Assembly: GCA_039096225.1 (NCBI GenBank)
Contig: JBBPEB010000007.1
Location: forward strand, 558,001 to 622,000
DNA from: Blastocystis sp. Blastoise
Taxonomy: Eukaryota > Sar > Bigyra > Opalinata > Blastocystidae
Direction of reading: 5' to 3'
Length of the DNA: 64,000 bases
A program made the position numbers and the translations under genes. The notes beneath the pieces were generated by a model, which saw nothing but the letters and a program-made list of their open reading frames with translations, made no database searches and was not told where the DNA came from. Positions 23,865 to 40,277 of this stretch are shown one piece after another. Each line of letters starts with the position of its first letter. The first letter of the stretch is position 1.

Positions 23865-24902
23865 ATTCTTTATAATATATTTATTAATATTTATGTGTTT
23901 TGTTTTTGATAATGATAAACAAATTATTTAATGTATTTGACTTTGAATGATTTCAATTATATTTACAAAATTCTTTGTTTTATCATTTATATGTAATAAT
24001 TGTTTCTATATTAATCAATCAATTTGATTGAAATAAAATAAAATAAAATCAAATGTTACACTTTTTTTCTTTATCAAACTCGTTTTATCCAAAAAATATC
24101 TATTGTTTGGTTTTGATATGAATCCATTGCTTTGATTTAATCATTTGAGTTGGATAATACTTGAAATTGATAGTATTTTCAAAATATTTATATGAATCAT
24201 TTTCGTTATATTATTTTCCTTCCATTTGATTAATTATCTCGATGATCTATGGATAATCAACACGTATTTATTATATTGAAAAATAATATAGAACGTTTAA
24301 ATAATTATAATCACGTTCAATGATCGGAAAAATAGTATTTATACAAGTTTAACCAAATCTTTTTGTTTTTAACTGAGAATCGTTATAGATGCCATATATG
24401 TTTTAAAAAACCTTTAAAATTACTTATGTAAGCATTTTGAATTCTAATTTATAGAATAAATAATAAAAAAAAATATATATGAAAATGTTTGGCATCTAAA
24501 ACATTGATAAAAAGTGTCATAATTTCACAAATTGTTGTTATTTATTAATGCTCTAAATTTGAGTATAACTTAGATAGTAAAACAATGTTGATAACAAAAA
24601 TTATTTGCTAAAAAAATTTAAAGAAGATAAGACATTAAAAAGGAAAACTTAAGTTTAGAGAATCATTTCAGGTAATTACAAAACTTTTCATTTACAAACA
24701 TCATGAATATGTACGTTTATAGTTATTTTATAGGATACAAAATAAGAGTTAATATAAAAAGATATAGGAAAAAAAAAATCTAAATAGAAAGAAATGAGTG
24801 ACCAAAAAAAAAATATCATAAAAAAGTAGTAGTTGAGTGTGAAAAATATATTACATTAGTATCATTTCTGATCAATTCTTGATCTAATCACGTTCTTTTG
24901 AT
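23031..24902. other. AT-rich region without genes
   Basis: Apart from the terminal inverted repeat ending at 23864, nothing is recognised. A 99-codon minus-strand frame at 23548-23847 is made largely of the iteron repeats and is not considered coding. Confidence 0.5.
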
Positions 24903-27900
24903 TCATTTTTTTGGTATGTAATTATTTTGAAAAGGAGAATTATGTTGAATAGAATCATTATTTGTTTTTTCTTCACGAGATATAAACAAGTCTGAAGTAT
25001 GATTGTTATTATCATCATCTTCTTCATAAATCCTCTTCGCATTATAATTATGAGTATTGATTTCATTCTCTATATGTCGTTTGCTTCCAGTGACTATTGT
25101 TCCGAGAGATTCCTTTGATGATTCATTTAAAACATTCTCTGTAGTATTTAATAATCTTATCGACTCTTTCTCTTTATATGGTTCCAAGAAAGAATCAATG
25201 ATTCTTTCAGGGATGTATGTTTTAGATTCGTTTTGTAGAGTTTTCGACAAACTAGAAATTTTATAATGCAACTGTTGGGATTTAACTAGTTCGTTGTGAT
25301 TCATTAATGGCTCTATATCGTTAGTTATCTCATTCTTTCTTAGATCGATATAGAAGTGTGTCAAATGAGGTAGATAGTCTTTATTCAAATAACTAATAAA
25401 TTGTCTTAAAGCTGCAAGTGACATTTTTCCATCTAAATAACAATAATTATGAATAAAACAAAATGAATGAATGAAAAAAAATAGAGTGAATACATTCTAA
25501 GTTGATCATGGTAAGATGGGTCATTTTCTTTTCTTTAATGGCATCAAGAAGATAATTAATTCCTTCAGAAGGAATAATAGTTTTGGCTATATAAAAATGA
25601 AATTTTAGATTTAGTAATATAAAACATATATATAGAATGGATATTACTTATAATATATATATATTAGAATACAATAATTAGTATCATTTGGATTTGTGAG
25701 AGAGAAACAAGTAGACGGAATGATATGATTAGTAAAGAGACTGACATAATTCTGGAAGTCCTCAGTAGTGAATTTTAAATATGAATAATACAATGAGTTT
25801 AACGATGATAATTGACCTTTTTCTAGATTACAGAAATATCGTGGAACAAAAAAAGATGTATATTCTGGTTTATTGTTTAAATTAACTGTAAAAGAATCAA
25901 AATTAAGATATTGAATATGTTTCATAAGTCCTTGTTTAGCAACAGTCAATAATGCATTATCACATTGATTGTCAAACCCACAGCTTTCAAATGTAAGTTG
26001 TTCCATTGAAGGACAACTAGTGAGGAATAATGCTAGTGTAGAACGAAGACTTTCTGAGTTGAAATATAAATTTGTGAATGTGAGAGTTTTCAAACAAGGC
26101 ATTTTAAGATGAATCGATTGTTTCTGAAGATCTTCAAAAGAGAGTTGGATATATTCTGTTGGTACTTGATTATTGAATGATTCACATTGAATAGTAAGTG
26201 ATTGAAGAGAAGGATAAGAGGAGGAAGAGAGGAAAAGGAGGAGAGAAGGCATGAAAGTAATAGGATCATCACAGTTAAGATCAAGGTTTGTTAGTTTAGT
26301 GAAAGTGAGTGGAGTAAAGAGTTCTATCATATCTTGAATAGTATTGACACTCATGTTTTTTTCTATAAACAGTTGTTTAAGTGTTTTTGAGATTTTGCCA
26401 AATAATGAGAAGAGAGAGTTCCATCGTTCATCTATATAAAATATATAACGTATAGAGGAGATGAAAAGAATTGAAATTACCAAATTGATTCAAATTATTA
26501 AAAAACTTAAATCCTAATAAACCAGCTTTAGATGTTATAGTTAATGTATATATTGGAGGTAAAAGAATTCTTTCGCTAATTGATTGAAATCCAATGAGAT
26601 CATCAAAAATAATGGTAGGAGGAAGTTTGTCTATCATAATATGTTTCCACTCAGGAAAGAGGCCTTTCTTTATGGCTTTAATGCAATCAGATATAAAAAA
26701 ATAGCTGGCACCTATATAATAGATAAGAATAAGTATTCAATATATTATTTTAGAGGTAATATAGACATATACCTTTCAAATTGATTTCTTCAAATAGTTC
26801 TGTACTCTTGGTACAATTGGTTAGTAAATATCCATTACTGATGCCTATAAAGGAAATATCATATAAACAGTGAAATATAGTAATATACATCCTTGAAAAG
26901 AGATCTTTTTCAGGTTTGGGAAACGGTTCTTTTTAAAGAATGAAATAATTCTGGGAATTTGTTTTTCCATGTCAACATCAATGTTAAGATCTATGAAAAA
27001 TAAGTGATTATAGAATTCTGTAAGAGAAAGATTCAAGATGAAAATATAATATATATATGAATACTTAAAAAGGAAAGACTTTCAAGAGAGGGTACAGAGA
27101 GATTTCTCATGAAACATTGCAAAGACTTCATTTTTTCTCGAATTATTTCTAGAAATTTCGATAAAAGAAAAACTATATATTAATATACCTTCAGAGAAAT
27201 GAATGTTTTTGATTGAAGGGTAGAAGTTTTTCTTAAATATTGACATATATTCTGTTAGAGCATCTGTTTCACCTTTATATATATACTAATATGTATTATA
27301 TATATAAATAATATACTATAATTGACTTCTTCAATAGTATCTTTATAGGGATTATTCAAGATCCATTTTACAAAGGGAGGGTCATGCATCTTAAATAGAC
27401 TATATATATATATATAGAATATCTATACATAAACTACATTAATTATATATACATAAAATATATAAATTATATATACATAAACTATATTAATTATATATAT
27501 ATAAACAATATATAATAAATTAAATCAAAATACTTTATTTTGTACATATAATAAGTTTCTATAGAAATATAAGATGAATAATATAAAATAATACATATAT
27601 ACTTGGAACAGTATTTCTATTTTCTTTGAAACTAAAGCAGACATCACGTGTACATAATGTGTCCATTGTATAATAATGAACTATGTAAATAATTGTGTAG
27701 AAAATAATAAATAAATCAATATACATAGGATATCCAGTGAAGGAAGACTGGGAAATATAGTTAAATGGCGAGTATTGACAATAGTTGCTATATCAAGATC
27801 ATAAGTGATTGTAGCTATATATATATATTAGATAGTATAATAATAAATATTAATATATATACATTGAATACAAACAACAACAAAATCAAAAAAAGTTAAA

Positions 27901-28553
27901 TATAGACTCAATTTCTTGAGTTCATTGATCTTTTTCTCATTAAAGTCTCCTAAAGAATAATAAAATGATATATATATAAGTATACTATAAAAATTAATAT
28001 ACCGTTTACAATATATACATATTTATCTTGAGAATTCAAGGTATGAACCATATGGCTGCAGAAAGTACCTGAAGATTTATTAGGATTGCATGAATATATA
28101 GATGGATCATAATTGCGTATAATATCTTTGGATTTATAACAATAATCAACTATAGGTTTACAAAGAGTCTTTGACGTTTCATTAATTTTCCCGTTTCTAT
28201 TAGGAAATAAAGTGAAATAGTCATCTCTCAAAAGAGAAAAATCAATAGAATCATCTAAAGGAGAATCACTGAACTCTTCATTGATAATAGATATCAATAA
28301 ATCTGGATAATGAATAGTAAAATCAACATAGATTTCGTTCTCCGTATTTTCTTTATTTGTTTTTATAAATTCATTTAAGATGCATTCAGGATATCTCTCT
28401 AAAAATTCTAGTGATATCAAACAAGTATTCTCTTCTTGAAAACGACACAAATCTATGAAATCAATAGAAATTGATGATAATTATAACTAATATACATTTA
28501 GATTTAATTTCTAAATTATTCGATTGACTATCAATATTAACAGAATTATTCAT
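24903..28553 (-). CDS. BTB/T1-like plus LRR-like family protein (copy 1)
   Basis: A many-exon gene starting MNNSVNIDSQSNN at 28553 and stopping TGA at 24903-24905. The second exon (28010-28450) has KYLCRFQEENTCLISLEFLERY and IYVDFTIHYPDLLISIINEEF, which resembles the BTB/T1 fold: strand, helix, an IDR-like strand, then FxxVLxFL. About ten exons follow with irregular leucine-rich repeats such as CLKTLTFTNLYFN, SMEQLTFESCGF and YLNFDSFTVN (25660-26480). The last exon (24903-25435) is polar, with a KRxxEEDDDNNN stretch and no LRRs. Function is unknown; BTB proteins often dimerise or recruit cullin-3, and LRRs bind proteins. Two paralogues occur at 58-64 kb with the same first-intron position. 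Internal exon edges between 26500 and 27950 are uncertain. Confidence 0.65.
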
Positions 28554-29240
28554 TATGGATTTAAAAGATGTCTAGTAAAGATTAAGTGAATTCTGATTAG
28601 AATAAAGCTACTTGATGATACATACTATTGAAAATCAATTAAAATGAATCGTATTCCTGCAAATAACAATAAATTATATATAGATTCATTGAAGTAAGAA
28701 TAAAGTTAAAACTTGCTTTTTATAGAAAAATTGACTTTTTAAAACTTATTTCTTAATTATTCTTAAGGTATAAAAATAAATGTTATATGATTGTAAAAAT
28801 TAGTATATAAATATCATTTGAGATACTCTTTATGTAATTTGTATATCCTAGATGTTTTTAGAAGAAAAATGGGAGACACTGGTAGGCATTTTTCATGGGA
28901 CTAAAAATAAGACAAACTAGAAATTGTTGCTAAATAATTTTAAGACACTTTTCAGTCATAGCGAATAGAGTAGCCAAAAAATAGGTTATTTTTGTCGGAT
29001 ATAATCTGTCTTTTTCATTCGTTCAGAATTCTTTTAGAAACGTCATTTTTTATTTATTTATCGTTGTGTGAATGATAATAAAAATATATATAACAAAAGA
29101 CAATAGATAATAATAAAAAAATAATAACAATAATAAAGATAATAAAATAATAATTATTTATAATATTTTTGAGTAATTTGATATCATTTTGGATCACTAT
29201 ATATACATAAATGATAGAAATGATAATAATATAGATAACA
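28554..29240. other. Intergenic
   Basis: Nothing is recognised in this stretch. A short hydrophobic minus-strand frame at 29054-29266 is composed mainly of Ile, Tyr and Phe from AT-rich sequence and is not supported as a gene. Confidence 0.4.
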
Positions 29241-29650
29241 TATAAATATATACCTTTATATATCACTTGTAGAATACCCCTTGAAGAAAAACCACAACTA
29301 TAAAAATATAATTTATAAAAATAAATATATTATAATAATATACCTTCAACCACCAAACAGACTAGACCAAGAGAAACCTCATGAAGGACCTAGAACCTAT
29401 ATAAAAATAAAAGTAGTTAATTTTAAAAAAATAAAATATAATAAAATACCTTCAAAACCAGGGAGTTGTTGACCAAGGAGACCGACAACAACACCTGAAC
29501 CTATAGAAGATGATAATAATAATAACAAAGAGAATGCTAAAAATATATACCTTTAATAGCACAAAATTTCTAGTTACATAGACCCCACAACTCATTGTTT
29601 AACTTTAAAGAAGAAGACCAATTAGGACCTATTTGAATCTATTTGGATAG
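29240..29650 (-). pseudogene. Degenerate mini-exon cluster, left copy
   Basis: Short segments of about 50 bp bounded by TAG acceptors and GGTA donors on the minus strand recur here. One at about 29455-29505 reads SGVVVGLLGQQLPGFE in its open frame; a second at about 29345-29397 has the same GLV-LFGG flavour but carries a stop in the matching frame. Similar segments occur at 34.24-34.61 kb in the same orientation. They look like remnants of a repetitive gene. No function can be assigned. Confidence 0.3.
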
Positions 29651-30979
29651 ATCATGAAGACTATAAAGTTTAAGGCAAATAAAAAATATTATATACATCT
29701 TATAATATATAAAATATATCTGAAAAATAAATAAAAATAAAAATAAATATGTGAAAATATTAAATCTTAAAAATAAAGAGAAATTCCCCCTTATAAAATC
29801 TTTTTTTCTATAATAAAAGTCTGTATAAATTCGCTGTTTCCAGGGGTTTAAACATTTTAAAAATTTCCCTTTTTCTCTTTTATAAAGTCTATTTGAATGT
29901 AAAAATGATTTTTAAATGTATTATGTGTTTATGAACCTAAATTATTTTATTTCAACATGTTTCCAGACTTATTAGAAAAAAAATGTTGCTATTTTGACAC
30001 ATTATAATTCTAATTCAAAATATTTATCAGTTATATTATATCATAATATTTAATTTATAGAGTAAAGAGTATGAAGAATAAAAGAATATATTTAATATAA
30101 TTATTTATTAATATAAGAATTATAATTTATTAACTTTTATTTTAAATATGTTTTATTAAAACGAATTATCGAATATTATAAGTGACTGAATAAAATTATT
30201 TTTTTGAAAGGTCATTAAGTTGCTTTAGACATAATAAAGAATGTAATTTATTAAAATATAAAGTAGATTCATATTTTATCTCTTTCTTTCTATTATTTTA
30301 AAAGAATTCTATAAATATTATTATTGTTAAATACCACAAAACAAAAGGAATAATATATAAATAATTAAAACATAAAAAAAATAGATAAAATAGATAATAT
30401 ATAGTATATATAGTAATATATCATTATTATATGAATATATATAAAACTTCTTTCTATCCTATATATACATGATTTTTAAACTATATATAATTTAAATATA
30501 TATATATATATATATATTGATATAGTATTATAAATGTATATATACATTGGAGAGTTATCATTTTTTAAATATACAAAATAAATTATTCAAAAGTCTATAT
30601 AATAATAATAATAAAATAATAATAGTATATATACATATATATATATACAATACATCATAACCATGTTCTCATAATCATGGTTATCAATAAGGGAAATAAA
30701 ACACGGGTATTAAAGGAGGTATATAGTTGTATATATATTTGATATGTTGAATTTATAATAGATAATGATTATTTTTCTGTAGTATGTATGGAATTGTGAT
30801 ACATATATATAATATAAATTGAGAAATTCTCACGAATAAGTATTTCCCGTGATTATTGACCATAAAGACACACACCACTGTAGGAGGGAAGATAAACTAT
30901 GGGATAACAGGAGAACAGTATATAACCACGGGAATAATTAGGTATATCTAAAAATATAGATATTGAATATTATATATAT

Positions 30980-31050
30980 ACCCAGTATATTTAATAAGAT
31001 AATCATGTGACGTTAGAAGTTGATAGAGAGATTCATATATCTATAGATTC

Positions 31051-31089
<39 letters not shown>

Positions 31090-32374
31090 TATATATATAT
31101 ATATATATACAAAATTATCTAGTATATTCACATCATATCTTTCTTCTTTATTCGTGGTTTTCAGTCGATTACGAAGAAGAGAATATACATATTGAACACC
31201 AATAGCTATATATATACAGAACCATATAATAATAAGAGAAACATAACAATATATAAAAAATATATATAATAAAACCATAATAAATATAATAAATATAAAA
31301 CATACAATGATCTTTTTCTTCTTCTTCTTCTCGCTTTCCTATATACCTAAACATATCTATCATTTCTTTTTCTTTCTTCTTTCCTGTTTCTTCTTCACCT
31401 TCAATTTCAACCGTATTCAGTATATGACTTAATCCATAAATCAGTTCTCGAATATATTTCTTTTACTCCTTCTCCTCTTTCTTTCTCTTCATATGTATTC
31501 ATTAATCCTATTTCTTCTTCTTCATGTACTTCCATATCATCATCATCCATTAAATCATTTCCTGTATCTTTATATGCACCTGTGAAATAATTAGTAGTAG
31601 GAGGAGGAGGAAAAGGAGGACTATAGACTTCTTTTAAACTATTATGACTCATAAAAAAGGAAATAGAATAAATATCAATCTTTTTAATGTATGTAACTGA
31701 GGAGGTATATAAGAAGAAGGACAACGAGCTATTTGTATAATTTCTTCTATTCTTGTTAATAAGGTATATATCATATCTTGAGGAATATAATTCAATTCAT
31801 ATATATATAGACTTACTAATATTGTTTCTCTTCTTTGTATTATATATAATAATATGATATAATATTATAAGTAAGAAACGAGATAGTACAGTATATGAAT
31901 TGAAATGGATTTCAAAGGAAGGTTTAAAAGCATAATAAACTGAAGAATAATTTAAAACACTTATATAAATATATTGCATTCTTTAACCATGTTGTTAAGA
32001 AGTCTATAATAATATACAATAATAATATATAATAATAATAAAATATATATATATAATAAAATATATATATATATATATATATATATACAGCTCTCCGATT
32101 TATAAAGTGGAATCAATGAGAATATCACGTGCTTTTCTTCATTTGATTCGGGAGTACAAATACATCCTTAACGGAAAATATACTCACCAACTGTTTTCTA
32201 TAATAATAATAAGAATGTTATTATAATACATAATATATACAATAGAATTTCGAATAGAATCAGGAATAGGTTGTGATTCAGGGATGTCATTTATATATAT
32301 AACTAACAATTTTACTTAATACTTTAATACTCTATAAATAATATGAATATAAGTATATATATATATGTATAATT

Positions 32375-32405
<31 letters not shown>

Positions 32406-33984
32406 AGTATATATAAATATATACTTGTTCTGTACATATATCAACACTTGTATTTAATAATAAACTTTGTAAATATTCACGTTCTATACATAATAATAAG
32501 TATAATTCTATATACATATATATATACGTTGATTAGGGAAGAGAGGGAGTAATTGACATATAATGGTAGTTGCTTGAATGGATTCACATATACGGTTATT
32601 ATGAGCAGCTTCATAAAATATATCAATATCCTTATTTGTTAACTATATATATAAGAATAAGAATATGTATATATATAATAATAAGAATAGAATAATAAGT
32701 GAATACAGGGATAACAGTGCATATATATTGAAGAAGAGAGAGAGACAATCGTAACGTTTCTGTATTTAAATACTGTCGGAATAACACATCTAATATATCC
32801 TATATATAATAAGTATATATATATAATTATAAGTAATATGTATATATAGTTATATATACTCTGTCTCGTATGTATTGAACAAGTGATTTATAAATAGTGA
32901 ATTTCTTTACCGTTTGAAGATCATTAAATAATGTAGTTAAATTCGTTATTCCCTATATATATATATATATATATAATTATTATTATATACATCAATTTCA
33001 TTTTTCATGTTTGATCTCATCAACTTATATATATATATATATATTAATATATAATTTTTGATAATCATAAGGTTCTTGATAACTATATATATATATATAT
33101 ATTAATAATATAATAAATCATAATTACATTTTTCGTTTTTCAGCAATTTTCAGTGTATTTGTATATTCATCAACATCAATTTGGCGGGGAAAATCACTTG
33201 GTAAAAATTTTAATAAACTATATATATATATATAATAAATATACCCAAATATATATATACATTTCATTACAAATAGTAACAAGTGAAGGAAGAGAAGTAA
33301 GTATATAAATATATATGCTTAATTTATACATAGAGAATAAGTATTCAAACTATATATATAATAATAATAATAATAACATATATATAAATATATATATATA
33401 TACATCTTTTCCAAAGTCGATATCTGCCCATAATGATTGTAATACATTCATATATTCATATAAAGAGGTTTCAATAGCTTTATATAAAGAACTATAGGGT
33501 TTACAATAATATCGTTTATCTGTATATTCCTCGACAAATGATTTGAGTTCCGTACTGAGAATGGGGTCCGTTGGAGGGGGATTGAGGGGAGTCACGAGAC
33601 GATCACGTGCTGGAATTTCTTTTAGAATCGTATATGAACCTTGAGATAAATCAAAACTATATATAGGGTTGAATATAAATATAATAGAATATAATATATA
33701 TGTATACATAAATGCTCTATTATCACTATTTCGTAGTGAATATGTATATTTATCAGAAATGGGGGAGTAAGAAAGATCTATTATGGTATAAATCCTATAT
33801 AATATATATAATATATATATATAATATATATACTGTTTGTCCTGATGATAATAAATAAGTAAATTCTTATCATGAGATGTATTGGTTAGTACAAGTGACG
33901 CATCTAGATGACGCTCCAGGTAAGGAAATGGCTCTACTCTATAATAATATATAATATATAATATATGTATAATAATAAATAACA

Positions 33985-34020
<36 letters not shown>

Positions 34021-34151
34021 CAACTTGAATATCTTCTAATCCATAAAAATCTGCTTGTGTATATCCATCTTAATAAACTCTGTATATATTCTTATATATA
34101 CCTCTCTCTTCAAAGAAATCAAGCACTATTCCCGTGATTCTAAAGATATTT

Positions 34152-34190
<39 letters not shown>

Positions 34191-34262
34191 GTATAATTAT
34201 CATTAACATGAATAGACATATAGAGACCAATATCCTTTGTAAAATCAGTCTTTTTAATTTTT
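30980..34262 (-). pseudogene. USP9X/USP24-like N-terminal helical region; apparent fragment without protease domain
   Basis: A chain of short exons on the minus strand. In order: DFTKDIGLYMSIHVNDNYT (34185-34250), ITGIVLDFFEERDGYTQADF, VEPFPYLERHLDASLVL (about 33840-33938), a long exon at 33410-33660 with PSSLYKAIETSLYEYM-like helices, LLKFLPSDFPRQIDVDEY (33130-33220), GITNLTTLFNDLQT and FTIYKSLVQYIRDR (32870-32960), DILDVLFRQYLNTETLRL (32720-32805), LTNKDIDIFYEAAHNN to LLPLFPNQ (32530-32645). The last three recall the USP9X block containing an ALTLQDLDNIWAAQAGK-type helix. Further exons with QYVYSLLRNRLKTT reach about 31000. No UCH Cys or His box is seen. Near 31470 the frame shifts between an acidic segment and KYIRELIYGLSH unless a 66-nt intron is invoked. 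No ATG is evident. It may be a decayed or partial gene. Confidence 0.4.
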
Positions 34263-34615
34263 AAAGAACACACCAGCAACCTAATTCACCAATGGCAACT
34301 AAAAAGCACCTTCCTATATAATATAATATATAATAAACATATACTAAAAATAGAGTAAATTAAAAAAAGAATAAAAGAATATTGTAACATAGGAAAAGAG
34401 AAAAAAGAAAAATATCTAAATGCAAAGAAAAAAAAATATATATAATTATATACCTTCTAGACTTTGTTAATTGATTATTTGAAGTACCGACAAGACCTAA
34501 TAAACAACCTAAAAAAATTAAAAATAAACAAATGTAATAAAATACCTTATAAGAAAAAACCCAACAAGTACACATGATGAACCACTTTGAAACCGACCTG
34601 GGAGAATATCTGTCA
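34240..34615 (-). pseudogene. Degenerate mini-exon cluster, right copy
   Basis: Short minus-strand segments read CLLGLVGTSNNQLTKSR (about 34452-34506) and SGSSCVLVGFFLIR (about 34550-34604), each bounded by an AG acceptor and a GGTA donor. A third at about 34285-34315 reads RCFLVAIGEL. They share a small hydrophobic CLVGLLG core with the cluster at 29.2-29.65 kb. They may be upstream exons of the USP-like gene or part of a separate repeated gene. Not recognised. Confidence 0.3.
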
Positions 34616-36739
34616 GGAAAAGGATTTACACAATGGAAAACTAAAAAGAATTATGAAAAAAAGTAGAAAATATCTAATAAATACATACTTATAAAGTATA
34701 TACCTGCTTTAAAAAGTTCTTAAATATGTATAAAAATGTCTATATATGTTTGGTTATAATAATTTAACAATAAAGATGAATTCATTAATATAATGAAATT
34801 TGTTAGTCAAATACTAAAAATTTTCGTAAAAATAGCTTTTATTATTTTTTAAATTTTTTTATGACTCACTACTAAAATTACAAGTATTAGCACGTCATGC
34901 ACTGCACTACTGACATAAAAGTTTTGTATCCCACAACTTCCAGCTTTTAAAAAATAACTCATTTTTGTTGACTCTCTGATCTGTTGACTAACTCGTCTAG
35001 AAACTATTGATTTTGACTTAAGATGTTTGCACGTTACATAATTAACTCTAAAAATGACTTAAAAAAAGACTTTTAGTTGATTCTGAAAAAAAACTCTTTA
35101 TTTATAAGCTTTGACATACTTTGTGTATGCGGAACTTTAAGTCATAATAAAATCAAATGAAAAAACTCTTCCAAAACACTTATATCCTCTTATATACAAT
35201 AAAATATAAATAGACTCAGTTTTGAACAAGAAAAATATTCCCGTAAATATTTTAAAAATTCAAAACTCTGGTCTGACTGCCCATGGAACAAATAGGCTCG
35301 GTTCAATTTTTCAGTGTAAAAAAAATATAAATTTTTGACTTTTTGGCTGAATTTTGGTTCTGAGCCATGGAGGTCAGCTTATTCACTTTTAATCATATAT
35401 GTGACTCTGAGATGGTCTTCACTTTAAACACAACTATAAAATATTTTAAAATATTGACCCCATTATTTGTCGGAATTGCGACTTTAAAATAAAGAAAAAC
35501 GTTTTGGATATTGTGTGACCCTCAATAAACAAAAAATAATGTCAATTCTTTATTAAAATATGTCTAATAGGGTTTTTAAAGTCTAATAAAACGTCGTCTT
35601 AAAATTTTTGTGAAAATTTTCATTCTTTTGCCTAAGTCTTTTTTTTATTCAAATTTTATTGGCTGAATAAGTTCTGAACGAAAATTAGCCAATCAAAAAC
35701 CTTCAAAAACTCAAAAGTGCCTACCAGTGAGATTTGTTTTTTTAATGATGTATCATCTGTCTAAGAATAAAATTCTAATATATATATATATCTATATGTT
35801 AGATTAGGTTTCAAAAAACACAAAAATTATTAAACAAAAAACAGTATTTAAATTAATCAATTGATTTCTTGTAGTATTGAATATGAAAATATAGTTTATT
35901 TATAATTAATTGAATATTGATACTTTCACATAATTCTAATAAATAAAAAAACAACATAGAGAAGTAAAGAGGTTAAATAAAATAAAAATATTAGATAGTA
36001 TGGATGGAATAATAAATATAAAAAGGAGATACTAACAAATTCAAAGAAATATAAAAGTGAATAATATAAAAAAATAATTAATAAAAGTATTTGTTATATA
36101 TTCAATGAATCTTGAAGAATAGCATTCTTTGAATACAATTATGCATGTTAAACGTATTGGATATGACACTATATATTTATAAAAATATATATTTTATGAT
36201 AGTTATGTGTTTCTATTAACAATTTATATTTTTTAATTTTTATAAAGTTTTTTATTCTAATATATCATCTATGTATAAAACCATTGTTTATTTTTTATTA
36301 TGTATTATAAAAAAGTAAATTATTATATACTACTATATATCTAGTCATATGAATTAGCTTATATAACAAACATTTTTATATACTATTATTAAATATGTTC
36401 TTGAAAAAATGTAGGGTATCAATGTAATTAAAACTTTTTTATCTAAAGAATTATATAGATACATTGTATCTAATGGCTATAAATAGAAATAGAAATGACA
36501 AAACTAGTGATTGATGTATATATAAATATAAATAAAAAAAAATTAAAAATAAGTTGTTACAAAGAGGATGAAAATGAGTTCATATAATAAAAATAGTATA
36601 ACTGATACAATTATAATACACTGACTATTAAGATTTGATAATGAGATATATAGTTATAAGAATATATAATATAGTGCAAGAAAGAAATAAGAAAGAGAAC
36701 TAACAGCTATAGAATGTTAAAACAAAATAAATTTTACGT
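34616..36739. other. Gene-free stretch
   Basis: About 2.1 kb with slightly higher base complexity than most spacers here, but with no long frame, RNA gene or repeat that I can support. Confidence 0.45.
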
Positions 36740-39325
<2,586 letters not shown>

Positions 39326-40277
39326 TTTAGAGTATACAGTATAAAAAAAATGATTTCATCAAAATTAAAAACAATTCAAAACACCCTAACGAAAAAGTCT
39401 TGTATTTGATTTGTTTTTTTTAATGTTTTTTGTTTTTTTCTTTCGATATATGATAAATTCCATTCAAATTATGATCAGATTGAAAATATATCATGATCCA
39501 TATTCATTTATCATCAATGAAATAAAATAAGATAAAATAAAATACATATTTAGCAACTTTTCTTTTCATTTTGCTTTTAATTTAATACATTAAAGTCTAT
39601 CTGAAGTATCACAGAATAATATAAATATTAGAATAAATATAATGCGTATATTTTATTTTTTTGGAGAAGACCATTGTCTATAATGTATTTATTATAAAAC
39701 AGAATGAACGATAGGAACACGTACAAATAGATATATGGTGTTAGATACTTTTTGAATAATAATTAATTAGTTTAGAAGAAAATGAGTGTTATTTGTTGTG
39801 TTGATGAAATTATGTTTGGAATACTCAAGCATTTATATGACTTCATAATGAAATTTCAGTGTATCTATCTGTAATTTTGCTTATAATGACATGAATAATA
39901 CAATATACAGTTATTTTCGTGTTAAAAGCATTTACAATAGTTATTCATAAGGAATTATTTATTCTACAATTCTATTGAGTATTTATATTATATAATTAGA
40001 TGTTTACTAATAAAAATTTTCAATTTAATGAAATGAAAAATGGGATTCTAAAAAAAATAAAATTAGCCTAATAGAGATATTATAGTTATAGAAAAGATCT
40101 ATGAATATTAAGTAGTATCAATTTTATAGAATTAAGAACTTCTAGATAAAATAGATCATTATGACACAATAGTCAACAGTTCACTGTTTTTCTGGTTTTT
40201 AACATGGGAATTTCTGTTATTTGTTTTCTGTTTTAAAAATACTTTTTCTTTTTGCTTTGTGGCACGATTTAATTCTT
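39326..40277. other. Intergenic, divergent promoters
   Basis: The 950-bp spacer separates two divergently transcribed genes for secretory-pathway proteins. No gene or conserved motif is recognised. Confidence 0.4.

Noticed and set aside
21101-23872. 8-bp target-site duplication around the TIR element
   Set aside because: Left flanks (tctcgttt, tcatagat) and the right flank (attcttta) do not match, so no insertion boundary can be claimed.
29054-29266. Hydrophobic 70-codon frame that looks like membrane helices
   Set aside because: Composition is explained by AT-rich DNA (Ile, Tyr, Phe); no start context, partner exons or motif.
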